NCBI RefSeq assembly: GCF_022179465.1
Contig: NZ_BPQV01000018.1
Location: 1-62,241, forward strand
Length of the DNA stretch: 62,241 nucleotides
Reading direction: 5' to 3'
Origin: Methylobacterium organophilum
GTDB taxonomy: Bacteria > Pseudomonadota > Alphaproteobacteria > Rhizobiales > Beijerinckiaceae
Shown here: positions 47,534-57,160 of the stretch, piece by piece
Layout: every line of letters starts with the position of its first letter
Position numbering within the stretch: position 1 is the stretch's first letter
The notes under the pieces: generated by a model
Databases searched by the model: none
Seen by the model: the letters and a program-made list of their open reading frames with translations, nothing else
What the model was told of the DNA's origin: nothing
Position numbers and translations under genes: made by a program

Positions 47534-47889
47534 TGCTTGAAGTTCCTGCCGCCGGCCCGGTCGGAAAATCTGGCATAAATGGTCGATCGCGGTGCGATCG
47601 AGCCTATAGCGAAAGCCGGCGTGTCACTCCATAAATAGTGCGCCACTCATTTTTGCGCAAGCCCCAGTCAAACACACATGATAAGAAATTCGTGGACTGA
47701 AATTGCGCCGGGCACGCAGTCCTGTGGGCACGGCCCTCCCGCATGCAAAGCACGGGCCGGTCGCCTCAGCTTTCGCGGTGCGGACTGCGCAATATTCATC
47801 ATACGGCACCCGCACCACGATACAGGGCCCATCGTGACGTCACCGGATTTGACCAACCCTCCACACTGGCAATGAAATTCGGAGATTCG
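47534..47889. other. 356-base mucR upstream region
   Basis: Contains the mucR promoter region, with a palindrome at 47583-47601, a minus-strand TATA-like hexamer (CTATAG, near 47604-47610), an AT-richer stretch around 47630-47700, and a perfect 10-base palindrome GTGACGTCAC at 47834-47843. A 64-codon minus-strand frame (47624-47818, GTG start) has four spaced Cys but poor codon bias, so it is not called. Confidence 0.45.
47583..47601. promoter_or_regulatory. Inverted repeat upstream of mucR
   Basis: TCGATCGC-GGT-GCGATCGA is a perfect 8-bp inverted repeat with a 3-base centre, 50 bases before the mucR start. MucR proteins repress their own genes, so an operator here would be expected, though MucR normally favours AT-rich sites; another regulator is equally possible. 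Confidence 0.4.
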
Positions 47890-48531
47890 CTACTTGCTTT
47901 GCAGCCCGTAGCCTTTGAACCGGATGACCGTGCGCGCGATCTCATCGTCGTCGAGAAGAACCGGCGTGCCGATCCGCAATGCGAGGCTGTACTGATGCGC
48001 CAGGGCCTCGACCTCGGTCGCGATCCAGAAGGCGCGGTCGAGGCTGGGGCCGATGGCGATCAGGCCGTGATTGCCGAGCAGGCAGGCGAGGCGGTCGTCG
48101 AGGGCCTCCACGGCGAGGCGGGAGAGCGCCTCGGTGCCGTAGGGGGCGTAAGGCGCGCAGCGGATCGTCGGGCCGCCGGCGGCGGCGATCATGTAATGCG
48201 CCGCGGGGATCTCCCTGTGGCAGATCGCGAAGGCGGTGGCGTGGGGCGGATGGGCATGCACCACCGCGCCGATCTCGGGCCGCGCCGCCAGGATGTCCCG
48301 GTGGAAGCGCCATTCGGAGGAGGGCTTGAGCCGGTGCGCGAAGCCGCCCTCGGCATCGAGCGCCACGATGTCCTCCGGCTCCAGCTGCTCCGCCGGGATG
48401 CCGGAGGGCGTGATCAGGAGCCCGTCGCCGAAGCGCACGGAGATGTTGCCGCTGGTCCCCTGGCTGAGGCCCTCGGCCACCATCCGGCGCATCGCCGCGA
48501 CGATGGCGCTCCGCGCCACTTGGTCGTCCAT
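47890..48531 (-). CDS. Class II aldolase/adducin family protein
   Basis: A 213-residue class II aldolase of the fuculose-1-phosphate type. Zinc ligands are H92 and H94 in VHAHPPHATA and a third His in LLGNHGLIAIG. The catalytic Glu is E73 (SSEWRFH). GTSGNISVR and ITPSGIP form the phosphate site. It could cleave a sugar phosphate to glycolaldehyde or lactaldehyde and DHAP, or act as a related epimerase; the substrate is not known. The gene is alone. Confidence 0.88.
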   Translation of the reverse strand: MDDQVARSAIVAAMRRMVAEGLSQGTSGNISVRFGDGLLITPSGIPAEQLEPEDIVALDAEGGFAHRLKPSSEWRFHRDILAARPEIGAVVHAHPPHATAFAICHREIPAAHYMIAAAGGPTIRCAPYAPYGTEALSRLAVEALDDRLACLLGNHGLIAIGPSLDRAFWIATEVEALAHQYSLALRIGTPVLLDDDEIARTVIRFKGYGLQSK

Positions 48532-48768
48532 CGTACCGTTTCCCCCTTTTCAGGTTCTCATGCGCCCGGGGAGAGACGCTTTCAAGGTGCCGGCCCGGTG
48601 TCCGGGACGGTTCCCCGCGCTATAGAACCCGGCCATGACACCGTTTCCGGTTGATCGCTTCGATTTCGTGCGCAGCCCTTCTCCCCGCATGCGCGGAGCG
48701 GGGACGCGCGGCGCGTTCCGCGCCGATCGACGGGAACCGGCAACGGGGACCGGCATGCGAGCCCGCCC

Positions 48769-51468
48769 GTGAGCACCTATCGCTTCGCCGCGATGCTGGC
48801 GCCCGAGCGCATCGCCGTGGTGGGCGCGGGGGACCGGCCCGATTCGGTCGGGCGCGCCGTGATGGATTCGCTGAAGGCCGGCGGCTTCACCGGGGCGGTG
48901 ATGCCGGTCAATCCCCGCCACGCCCTGGTCGACGGCATTCCCTGCCACGCCCGGCTCGCCGACCTGCCCGCGCCCCCGGATCTCGTGCTGATCGCGACCC
49001 CGCCGGAAACGGTGCCCGGCATCGTGGCCGAGGCGGGCGAGGCGGGGGCCGCCGCCGCCGTGATCCTGTCGGCCCATCTCGGCTACGGCGAGGCCGCGCC
49101 CGTGGCCGCGGCGCGTCGGGCCGCCCGCGCCCAGTCGATGCGCCTGCTCGGCCCGGATTCGGTGGGCGTGAGCGTGCCGAGCCGCAACCTCAACGCGACG
49201 CTGCTGGCCCGCACCCCGAAGCCCGGGGACGTGGCCCTGATCTCGCAATCGGGCACCGTCGCCTCGGCCATCGCCGAATGGGCCTCCCGCCGCGGGGTCG
49301 GCTTCTCGGCCATCGTCACCCTCGGCCGCTCGGTGGACGTGGACGTGGCCGACTGCCTCGACCACTTCGCCGCCGACATCCACACGCGGGCGATCCTGCT
49401 CTCGCTCCACCAGATCGCCGATCCGCGCAAATTCCTGTCCGCGGCCCGGGCCGCCGCCCGCGCCAAGCCGGTGGTGGTCCTGCGCACCGGCCGGCACGAG
49501 GCCCATGCCCGCACGCCGGAGACCCACACCGCGGCCCTGGCCAAGCCCTCGGCGGTCTACGACGCCGCCTTCCGCCGGGCGGGCCTGCTCGCCGTCGACA
49601 GCCTCGACGCGATGTTCTCCGCCCTGGAGGCCCTGGGCCGGGTCCGTCCCTTCCCGGGTTCGCGCCTGATGATCCTGTCGAACGGCCGCGGCATCGGGGC
49701 GCTCGCCGCCGACCATCTCGCCGAGCGGGGCGGGCATGCGGCCCCGGTCCCGCCGGAGCTGCGCCAGCGCCTCGAAGGCGTGCGCCACGGCCAGTCCGAG
49801 AACCCCCTCGACATCGGCGTCGATGCCGGCCCCGCCGATTACGCCGCCGCCCTCGGCCCGCTCCTCGCGAGCCGGGACAACGACGCCCTGCTCGCCCTGC
49901 ACGTCCCCACCGCCCGCGCCGCGCCGAAGGCGGTGGCCGAGACCGTGGCCAAGGCGGTGGAGCAGGCCCGGGCCGGGGCCGGTCGCAAGAAGCCGGTCTT
50001 CGCCGTGTCGGTGGGGGAGGATCCGGAGGCGGCGGCGATCTACGCCAAGGCCCGGATCCCGCTCTTCGCCACCGATGCGGACGCCGTCGACGGCTTCCTG
50101 CATCTGGTGCGCTACCGCGAGGCGCAGGACGACCTCGCCCGCACCCCCGATTCGCTGCCCAAGGGCTTTTCGCCGGACACGGATGCGGCCCGCGCCATCG
50201 TCGACCGGGCGCTTTCCAACGGCCAGAACTGGCTCGATCCCGATGCGGTGATCGGCCTGCTGGAGGCCTACCGCATCCCGATGGTGCCCCACACCCTGGC
50301 CCCGGACGGCGAGACCGCCGCCGACGTGGCCTGGCCGATGATCGCCCGCGGCGAGGCGGTGGCGCTCAAGCTCGTCTCGCCCGACGTGGTCCACAAGTCG
50401 GATGTCGGCGGCGTGCGCCTCGGCCTCACCTCGGAGGCCGATATCCGCGAGGCCGCCGCCCGCATGCTGGCGCGGGTGCGCAAGCTCAGGCCGGATGCCC
50501 GGGTCACGGGCTTCGCCGTGCAGCCGATGATCCGCCGCGGCGGGCGGCGCGAGCTGATCGTGGGGCTGGCCGAGGATCCGACCTTCGGCCCCGTGGTGGT
50601 GTTCGGCCGCGGCGGCACGGCGGTGGAGGTGATCGACGACCGGGCGCTCGCCCTGCCGCCCCTCGACCTGCGGCTCGCCGCCGACCTGATCGACCGCACC
50701 CGCGTCTCCCGGCGGCTCGCCGCCTATCGCGACGTGGCCGCCGCCGACCGGGCGACCCTCGCCCTGACGCTGGTGAAGATCGCCCAGCTCGCCGTCGACC
50801 TGCCGCAGGTGCGCGAGCTCGACATCAACCCCCTGCTCGCCGGCGAGAACGGCGTGCTCGGGCTCGACGCCCGGGTGCGGATCGGCCCCCTGCCGGAGCG
50901 CAAGGGCGCCGCCCGCAACCGGCTCGCCATCCGGCCCTATCCCAAGGCCTGGGAGCGCAGCCTGACCCTGAAGGGGCGGCCCATCGCCGTGCGGCCGGTG
51001 CGCCCGGAGGACGAGGGCCTGTTCCGCGCCTTCTTCGAGCGGGTGGACCCGGAGGATGTGCGCCTGCGCTTCTTCGCCCCCGTGCGCGACTTCAGCCACG
51101 CCTTCCTCGCCCGCCTGACCCAGCTCGACTATGCCCGCGCCATCGCCTTCGTGGCCCTGGCCGAGGACGTGGCCGACGACGCCGCCCGCATGCTCGGCGC
51201 CGTGCGCCTGCACGCGGATGCCAACCACGAGAGCGGCGAATACGCGATCCTGGTCCGCTCCGACCTCAAGGGCACGGGGCTCGGCTACGCCCTGATGCGC
51301 CTGATGATCGACTGGGCCCGGGCCGAGGGCATCGCCCGGATCGAGGGCACCATCCTCTCCGAGAACCGCGCCATGCTCGCCGTCTGCCGCCGCCTCGGTT
51401 TCGAGGCCAGACCCGACCCAGAGGATCCAGGCCTGATCAAGGTGAGCCTGACGCTCGACGGCCCGTAG
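48769..51468 (+). CDS. Pat-like protein: ADP-forming acyl-CoA synthetase fold fused to GNAT acetyltransferase
   Basis: An 899-residue fusion. A CoA-binding Rossmann domain (about 5-105, [13 protein letters not shown]) is followed by the ligase-CoA domain (about 150-460, [30 protein letters not shown]) with H253 at the position of the phospho-His of ADP-forming acyl-CoA synthetases. An ATP-grasp domain follows (about 480-700, [41 protein letters not shown]). A C-terminal GNAT domain (about 735-890, [35 protein letters not shown]) completes it. In Pat proteins the synthetase part no longer makes acyl-CoA and the GNAT part acetylates Acs and other enzymes. Whether H253 is functional here is open. 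The start is a GTG. Confidence 0.88.
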   Translation: MSTYRFAAMLAPERIAVVGAGDRPDSVGRAVMDSLKAGGFTGAVMPVNPRHALVDGIPCHARLADLPAPPDLVLIATPPETVPGIVAEAGEAGAAAAVILSAHLGYGEAAPVAAARRAARAQSMRLLGPDSVGVSVPSRNLNATLLARTPKPGDVALISQSGTVASAIAEWASRRGVGFSAIVTLGRSVDVDVADCLDHFAADIHTRAILLSLHQIADPRKFLSAARAAARAKPVVVLRTGRHEAHARTPETHTAALAKPSAVYDAAFRRAGLLAVDSLDAMFSALEALGRVRPFPGSRLMILSNGRGIGALAADHLAERGGHAAPVPPELRQRLEGVRHGQSENPLDIGVDAGPADYAAALGPLLASRDNDALLALHVPTARAAPKAVAETVAKAVEQARAGAGRKKPVFAVSVGEDPEAAAIYAKARIPLFATDADAVDGFLHLVRYREAQDDLARTPDSLPKGFSPDTDAARAIVDRALSNGQNWLDPDAVIGLLEAYRIPMVPHTLAPDGETAADVAWPMIARGEAVALKLVSPDVVHKSDVGGVRLGLTSEADIREAAARMLARVRKLRPDARVTGFAVQPMIRRGGRRELIVGLAEDPTFGPVVVFGRGGTAVEVIDDRALALPPLDLRLAADLIDRTRVSRRLAAYRDVAAADRATLALTLVKIAQLAVDLPQVRELDINPLLAGENGVLGLDARVRIGPLPERKGAARNRLAIRPYPKAWERSLTLKGRPIAVRPVRPEDEGLFRAFFERVDPEDVRLRFFAPVRDFSHAFLARLTQLDYARAIAFVALAEDVADDAARMLGAVRLHADANHESGEYAILVRSDLKGTGLGYALMRLMIDWARAEGIARIEGTILSENRAMLAVCRRLGFEARPDPEDPGLIKVSLTLDGP

Positions 51469-51554
51469 ACGTCATTCGACGGAACGGCCGCCTCTGAGGT
51501 CATCCGCGTTCAGACGGACACAGCACGCCGTATCTGCGAACGGTCGGATCGCCA

Positions 51555-51590
51555 AAGAAAAACCCCGCATCCTGCGACGCGGGGTTCTTT
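51555..51590. terminator. Bidirectional terminator between the Pat-like gene and dps
   Basis: AACCCCGC (51561-51568) pairs with GCGGGGTT (51579-51586) around a 10-base loop. It is flanked by an A-rich run on the left and TTCTTT on the right, so both converging transcripts see a T tail. Confidence 0.8.
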
Positions 51591-51612
51591 CGCTATCCGG
51601 ACGAAACTTGGC

Positions 51613-52146
51613 TCAGTGGCCGCCCTGGCTCGCGTCGCGGGTGGCCTCGTAGAGGAACCAGGTGCGCTCCTCGGACTGGTCGATCCACTCCTCGAGCAGG
51701 GAGGTGGTGGAGACGTCCTTGGCGTCGTCGGTGATGCCGTGCAGCTCGCGCATGTTGGCGGTGAGCGTCTTGTTGTCGTCCCGCAGCTCCTTGAGCATGT
51801 CGAGCGGGCTCACGTAGTCGGCATCGTTGTCGGCGACGCGGGCGAGCTGGCTCGCCTGGCCGAGGGAGCGCAGGGTGGTGCCGCCGATCTTGCGGGCGCG
51901 CTCGCCGACCGCGTCGATGATCGCGAAGATCTGCTGGCTCTGCTCGTCGAGGAGCAGGTGGTAGTCGCGGAAATTCGGGCCGCTGACATGCCAGTGGAAG
52001 TTCTTGGTCTTCACGTAGAGGGCGAAGAGGTCCGAGAGCAGGACGGTGAGGCCCTCGGCGATCTTCTTCACGTCCTCGGGGTTCAGGTCGGTCGGGGTGT
52101 TGAGGCGGTCGCTGGCGACGCGCAGGTTCGGCTTGGCCTTGGCCAT
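51613..52146 (-). CDS. dps: Dps-family DNA-binding ferritin
   Basis: A 177-residue Dps protein that forms 12-mers, stores iron and protects DNA under oxidative stress. The inter-subunit ferroxidase residues are in KTKNFHWHVSGPNFRDYH (first His) and LLLDEQSQQIFAIID (Asp and Glu). The Lys-rich N-terminus (MAKAKPNLRVASDRLN) could bind DNA. GGAG with a few bases precedes the ATG at 52146. It converges with the Pat-like gene over a shared terminator. Confidence 0.95.
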   Translation of the reverse strand: MAKAKPNLRVASDRLNTPTDLNPEDVKKIAEGLTVLLSDLFALYVKTKNFHWHVSGPNFRDYHLLLDEQSQQIFAIIDAVGERARKIGGTTLRSLGQASQLARVADNDADYVSPLDMLKELRDDNKTLTANMRELHGITDDAKDVSTTSLLEEWIDQSEERTWFLYEATRDASQGGH

Positions 52147-52290
52147 GATCGGCTCCTTCGCAGGTCCTCGAAATCCAGGGATGCGTGGCGCTTCGCGTTC
52201 GTGCCACGCTCGCTCCGGCAGAATGAACGGGAGCCGCGAATGTTCCGGGCCGCATGCCAGGGCTCTGTGGAGCGCGGGTGTGGCGTTGTC

Positions 52291-53565
52291 CTAGAGCGGC
52301 TCGCCGCGCAGCAGGCGGGCTCCAGCCGCTTCGAGGTGCGAGGCTTTGGCTTCGAAGCCGCGCGTCAGGCGCTTCGAGGCGTTCACGAGGCCGAGCCCGA
52401 AGTCGCGGGCGAGCCGGACGGGGGTCACGTCGTTGGAGAAGAGCCGGTTCAGGCCGTCCGTGGCGGCGACCATGGCGAGCACGGGGAAGCGCCGGGCCTG
52501 CTCGTAAGTCCTTGTCACGTCGTCGCTTCCGGGATCCATCCCGAGCCGCAGCGCCTCCGTCGCGGCCTCGGCCAGGGCGGCGGCGCCGGCGAGCCCCAGA
52601 TTGAGCCCCTGGCCGGCGATCGGATGGATCACGTGGGCCGAATCTCCCAGCAATGCCAAGCGCTTGGTCCGAAACGTCCGGGCCATCCCGACCGAGAGAG
52701 GGAAGACCCGCGGCCCGGCCTCCAGGGAGAGCCGCCCGAGCTGGAGGGTGAAGCGCCGCTCGATCTCCGACAAAACCTCTTCGGCAGAACCACTTAGCAG
52801 CACCGGCGCCTCCGCCGCGCGCTCCGTCCAGACGATCGAGGAGCGGTGCCCTCCGGCATCGTCCCGCAGCGGCAGGATCGCGAAAGGCCCCCCCGGCAGG
52901 AAGTGCTGAACGGCCCGTCCGCCATGGTCGCGCTCGTGCCGGATCGTCGCAACGATCCCGTTCTGCGTGTAGCGATGGCCGACCCAGCCGATGCCGGCCG
53001 CCTCGCGCAGGCGCGAGCGGGCGCCGTCCGCCGCCACGACGAGGGCGGCGGAAAGCCGTTCCCCGCCAGAGAGTTCGGCATCGATGCGGCTCGGGGCGGG
53101 GAGGGCGCTCCGCACGCTCTCGTCGCGCAGGTCCACGCCCGCCTCCCCGCAGGCCGCGAGAAGAGCCTCAACCAGAGGCTCGGCCTCGACGAGGTGGGCG
53201 AGGGGGCCGTCCGCGCCCGGCTCGGCCCCGAAGGTGAGGAAGACCGGCCGCACCGGATCGGCCAGCCGGCTGTCGCTGATCGCCATGTCGAGGACCGGCT
53301 GCGCCCCCGCCGCGATCGCCGGCCAGATCCCGATCTGCGCCAGCATCCGCCGCGGCCCCGCCGCCAGCGCATAAGCCCGCCCGCGATGGCGCGCCGCCCC
53401 CTCGCCAAGCGCCTGATCGCAAACGACGACGTCGAGGCTCGCCCCATGCGCCCGCTTCAAGGCCAGGGCGAAGGTCAGCCCGGCGATGCCCCCGCCCGCC
53501 ACCACGATCCTGCGAGCCCCCGCGCGCGTGTCCGTTCCGCTCACCCGCCTGCTCCTCGCCCGCAT
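52291..53565 (-). CDS. UbiH/UbiF-family FAD-dependent hydroxylase
   Basis: A 424-residue flavoprotein monooxygenase of the UbiH/COQ6 group. FAD motifs are GGGIAGL at the N-terminus, a central VVAADGARSRLR, and the C-terminal GDSAHVIHPIAGQGLNLG. The family hydroxylates the ubiquinone ring; a UbiL/UbiM-type enzyme is likely in alphaproteobacteria, but the position cannot be assigned from sequence. The ATG at 53565 has GGAGGG upstream; a further upstream codon (53637) is less likely. It is divergent from the TesB-like thioesterase gene. Confidence 0.88.
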   Translation of the reverse strand: MRARSRRVSGTDTRAGARRIVVAGGGIAGLTFALALKRAHGASLDVVVCDQALGEGAARHRGRAYALAAGPRRMLAQIGIWPAIAAGAQPVLDMAISDSRLADPVRPVFLTFGAEPGADGPLAHLVEAEPLVEALLAACGEAGVDLRDESVRSALPAPSRIDAELSGGERLSAALVVAADGARSRLREAAGIGWVGHRYTQNGIVATIRHERDHGGRAVQHFLPGGPFAILPLRDDAGGHRSSIVWTERAAEAPVLLSGSAEEVLSEIERRFTLQLGRLSLEAGPRVFPLSVGMARTFRTKRLALLGDSAHVIHPIAGQGLNLGLAGAAALAEAATEALRLGMDPGSDDVTRTYEQARRFPVLAMVAATDGLNRLFSNDVTPVRLARDFGLGLVNASKRLTRGFEAKASHLEAAGARLLRGEPL

Positions 53566-53702
53566 CGCTCCCTCCGCCTCAACTGGCACTCCGAAGGCCT
53601 CGCGGCAATCGCGCTCACCCGGCCATGCCGGACGCACATGCCGATCCGCCTCCGAACCGGTATGTGTGTCCGCATCGATCCACGAGCCAGCACACGGATT
53701 CC

Positions 53703-54596
53703 ATGCCGGGCGCCATCAGCGACCTCATCGCCCTCCTCGATCTCGAGCCGCGGGGCACCGACCTCTATCGCGGCGTCAGCCCGAAGATCGGCTGGCCCCG
53801 CGTCTTCGGCGGCCAGGTCGTGGCGCAGGCCCTCGTCGCGGCGACGCGCACGGTGCCTGAGAGCCGCCCCCCGCATTCGCTCCACGCCTATTTCCTCCTC
53901 GGCGGCGATCCGAAGGTGCCGATCGACTACGAGGTCGAGCGCATCCGCGACGGCGGCAGCTTCACGACGCGCCGGGTCAAGGCCCTGCAGGGCGAGCGGG
54001 CGATCTTCGCGATGTCCGTCTCCTTCCACGCGGCGGAGGAGGGCTTCGAGCATGCCTTTCCCATCGCCGATATCCCGGGGCCCGACGATCTGCCGGATGC
54101 CCGCGAGGCCATGACGGGGAGCGACGCGATCCTGCCCCCGGCCGTGCTCGCCTATTTCACCAAGACCTGGCCGATCGCCCTGCGCCCCGTCGAGGTGGAG
54201 CGCTACCGCGACCGCACCCCGCGCGCGCCACGCTTCCACGTCTGGCTGAAGGCGGACGGGCCGCTTCCCGACGATCCTGCCGTGCACCGCGCCGTGCTGG
54301 CCTATGCCTCGGACATGACGCTGCTCGACGCCACCCTGATCGCCCATGGGCGCACGGTCTTCGATGCCGACATCCAGTCGGCGAGCCTCGATCACGCGCT
54401 CTGGTTCCATCGCCCGTTCCGGGCGGATGACTGGCTGCTCTATGTCCAGGACAGCCCGAGCGCCGCCGGCGGACGCGGCTTCGCCCGCGGGACGCTGTAC
54501 GATCGCGCTGGCCGTCTGGTCGCCTCCGTCGCCCAGGAGGGTCTGATCAGGCCGCGGCTGGCGCCGACGCCCGCCGCACCGTTCACGATTTCGTAA
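53703..54596 (+). CDS. tesB: Acyl-CoA thioesterase II
   Basis: A 297-residue TesB thioesterase with the double hot-dog fold. Active-site segments are VFGGQVVAQALVAATRT, PHSLHAYFL, and the C-terminal SLDHALWFHRPFRADDWLLY with the catalytic Asp, plus the Thr/Gln region near YASDMTLLDA. It hydrolyses medium- and long-chain acyl-CoAs. The ATG at 53703 was used because the 26 codons before it lack homology-like features. Confidence 0.92.
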   Translation: MPGAISDLIALLDLEPRGTDLYRGVSPKIGWPRVFGGQVVAQALVAATRTVPESRPPHSLHAYFLLGGDPKVPIDYEVERIRDGGSFTTRRVKALQGERAIFAMSVSFHAAEEGFEHAFPIADIPGPDDLPDAREAMTGSDAILPPAVLAYFTKTWPIALRPVEVERYRDRTPRAPRFHVWLKADGPLPDDPAVHRAVLAYASDMTLLDATLIAHGRTVFDADIQSASLDHALWFHRPFRADDWLLYVQDSPSAAGGRGFARGTLYDRAGRLVASVAQEGLIRPRLAPTPAAPFTIS

Positions 54597-54641
54597 TCGC
54601 CGAGCCCGGTTTTGCTCATATGGGCGCAAAATCGCGCACAG

Positions 54642-54691
54642 TGCCGCTATAATGTGCATAAGACGCCAAGCTTATGCCTGCCGGATAAGCA
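54642..54691 (+). promoter_or_regulatory. Two TGC-N11-GCA NtrC-like enhancer sites
   Basis: TGC-N11-GCA occurs at 54642-54658 and again at 54675-54691, with 33 bases (about three helical turns) between equivalent positions. This half-site arrangement is that of NtrC upstream activator sequences. A third, slightly shorter palindrome (TTTTGC-N10-GCAAAA, 54610-54631) lies before them. They are about 65-100 bases upstream of the candidate sigma-54 promoter, the usual distance for glnK/glnB control by NtrC. Confidence 0.65.
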
Positions 54692-54741
54692 TTTTGCGTT
54701 CGCTTTGTGAGCATTGACGCGGCCGGACCAAAGGTTCCGTC

Positions 54742-54757
54742 TGGCATAGAGATTGAA
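54742..54757 (+). promoter_or_regulatory. Sigma-54 promoter of glnK-amtB
   Basis: TGGCATAGAGATTGAA matches the RpoN consensus TGGCAYR-N4-TTGCW except for A in place of the C of TTGC. Spacing between the GG and TG elements is right. Transcription would start near 54769, giving a leader of about 105 bases before glnK. Together with the NtrC-like sites it indicates induction under nitrogen limitation. Confidence 0.7.
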
Positions 54758-54760
54758 TGA

Positions 54761-55213
<453 letters not shown>

Positions 55214-55304
55214 GGCCGCCCGTGGCCGCCGCGACGCCGGCACGCCGCAATCTTCCCTTCATCCTCCAAGTCAGCATCGCATCGCGATCGGGAGTCCCGT
55301 GTCC

Positions 55305-56807
55305 ATGAAACTTCGCCACCTTCTCGCGCTCGGACTGGGAGGCGCCGCGCTCGGCCTTCTCCTGGTCGAGCCGTCCCTCGCGCAGACGCCGGCTCCGGAA
55401 GCCGCCGCACCGGCCGCTGCCGCCGCCGCGACGCCCGTGCCGAACAAGGGCGACACCGCCTGGATGCTCCTGTCCTCCGTGCTCGTTCTGATGATGACCG
55501 TGCCGGGCCTCGCCCTGTTCTACGGTGGCCTCGTTCGCACCAAGAACATGCTCTCGGTGCTGACCCAGGTCTTCGCCATCGCCTCGATCGTCTGCCTGCT
55601 GTGGGTGTTCTACGGCTACAGCCTCGCCTTCACGAACGGCGGCGGCCTCAACGACTTCGTCGGTGGCTTCTCCAAGGCCTTCCTGAAAGGCGTCGACGGC
55701 ACCACGGTCGCGGCCACCTTCTCGAACGGCGTGGTCATTCCCGAATACGTCTACATCTGCTTCCAGATGACGTTCGCGATGATCACCCCGGGCCTCATCG
55801 TCGGCGCCTTCGCCGAACGCATGAAGTTCTCGGCGCTCGTCGTGTTCTCGATCCTGTGGGTCACGTTCATCTATTTCCCGATGGCCCACATGGTCTGGTA
55901 CTGGGGCGGCCCGGACATCTTCGCCGACGCCGCGCGCAAGCTCGCCGCCGCGACCGACAAGGCGGCCGCCCAGGCCGATTACGACGCCGTGCTGGCGGAT
56001 GCCGGCATGCTCTTCAAGTGGGGCGCGCTCGACTTCGCCGGCGGCACCGTGGTGCACATCAACGCGGGCATCGCGGGCTTCGTCGGCTGCCTGATCCTCG
56101 GCAAGCGCATCGGCTACGGCCGTGACCTGCTCGCCCCGCATTCGCTGACCATGACCATGATCGGCGCCTCGCTGCTCTGGGTCGGCTGGTTCGGCTTCAA
56201 CGCCGGCTCCAACCTCGAGGCCAACGGCACCACCGCCATCGCCATGATCAACACCTTCGTCGCCACGGCGGCCGCGGCGGTCTCCTGGCTGTTCGTGGAG
56301 TGGGTCGCGAAGGGCAAGCCGTCGCTCCTCGGCATGCTGTCGGGTGCCATCGCCGGCCTGGTCGCCGTCACCCCCGCCGCCGGCTTCGCCGGCCCGATGG
56401 GCTCGATCGTCCTCGGTCTCGTCGCCGGTGCGGTCTGCTTCGTGATGTGCTCCACCGTGAAGAACGCGCTCGGCTACGACGACTCCCTCGACGTGTTCGG
56501 CGTGCACTGCATCGGCGGCATCATCGGCGCGCTGGCCACCGGCATCCTCGTCGATCCGGCCCTCGGCGGCGCGGGCATCCCGGACTACACCACGAAGCCC
56601 GGCGAGCTCGTCCTCGGCGCCTACGACATGACCGCCCAGCTGATCATCCAGGCCAAGGCCGTGGGCTTCACGCTGCTGTGGTCGGGTATCGGCTCGGCGA
56701 TCCTCTACAAGCTCGTCGACTGGACGATCGGCCTGCGCGTCACGCAGGAAGAGGAGCGCGAGGGCCTCGACATCGCCGATCACGGCGAGCGCGCCTACAA
56801 CTACTGA
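55305..56807 (+). CDS. amtB: Ammonium transporter AmtB
   Basis: A 500-residue Amt protein with an N-terminal signal peptide (about 1-25, ending SLAQ) and eleven transmembrane helices. Diagnostic parts are the twin-His pore residues (MAHMVWYWGG and VFGVHCIGG), the FAERMKFSAL region, and GGLVRTKNML near the start. It conducts ammonium into the cell and is blocked by GlnK when nitrogen is plentiful. A terminator lies 27 bases after the stop. Confidence 0.96.
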   Translation: MKLRHLLALGLGGAALGLLLVEPSLAQTPAPEAAAPAAAAAATPVPNKGDTAWMLLSSVLVLMMTVPGLALFYGGLVRTKNMLSVLTQVFAIASIVCLLWVFYGYSLAFTNGGGLNDFVGGFSKAFLKGVDGTTVAATFSNGVVIPEYVYICFQMTFAMITPGLIVGAFAERMKFSALVVFSILWVTFIYFPMAHMVWYWGGPDIFADAARKLAAATDKAAAQADYDAVLADAGMLFKWGALDFAGGTVVHINAGIAGFVGCLILGKRIGYGRDLLAPHSLTMTMIGASLLWVGWFGFNAGSNLEANGTTAIAMINTFVATAAAAVSWLFVEWVAKGKPSLLGMLSGAIAGLVAVTPAAGFAGPMGSIVLGLVAGAVCFVMCSTVKNALGYDDSLDVFGVHCIGGIIGALATGILVDPALGGAGIPDYTTKPGELVLGAYDMTAQLIIQAKAVGFTLLWSGIGSAILYKLVDWTIGLRVTQEEEREGLDIADHGERAYNY

Positions 56808-56834
56808 TCTACGCTTCCACTTGCGAGATCCGAG

Positions 56835-56861
56835 GCCCCGGCGGTTCCCGCCGGGGCTTTT
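56835..56861 (+). terminator. Rho-independent terminator after amtB
   Basis: A perfect 10-bp stem (GCCCCGGCGG/CCGCCGGGGC) with a 3-base loop and TTTT directly after, 27 bases beyond the amtB stop. The next 299 bases up to the porin start hold no gene; they include an AT-richer stretch (56955-57100) that probably contains the porin promoter. Confidence 0.9.
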
Positions 56862-57160
56862 CCATGTGTCGCAGGGCCGGGCACGACCGAAAACTTGTAT
56901 CGATTCGATGCGGAAGACGGCGACACCCGCATGAGGCTTCCAAACCGCCGGCGACCGAATTTATCGACAGGAATAAGAAAATCTCAGGAGGGGTATAGGC
57001 CGCCCGTCGAGGCGTGCCCTCTCGGCAACACCCCGATAGCCTCGATTCAAGCTAAGCCGTAAATGCCCAAAAACTGTGCAATTGCCTGAAACTTCATTTT
57101 GCGATGCCAAGCCGGCTTCGGCACGTTGGTCCTATCAAGAAGACCGGGGCTGAGCTCGAA

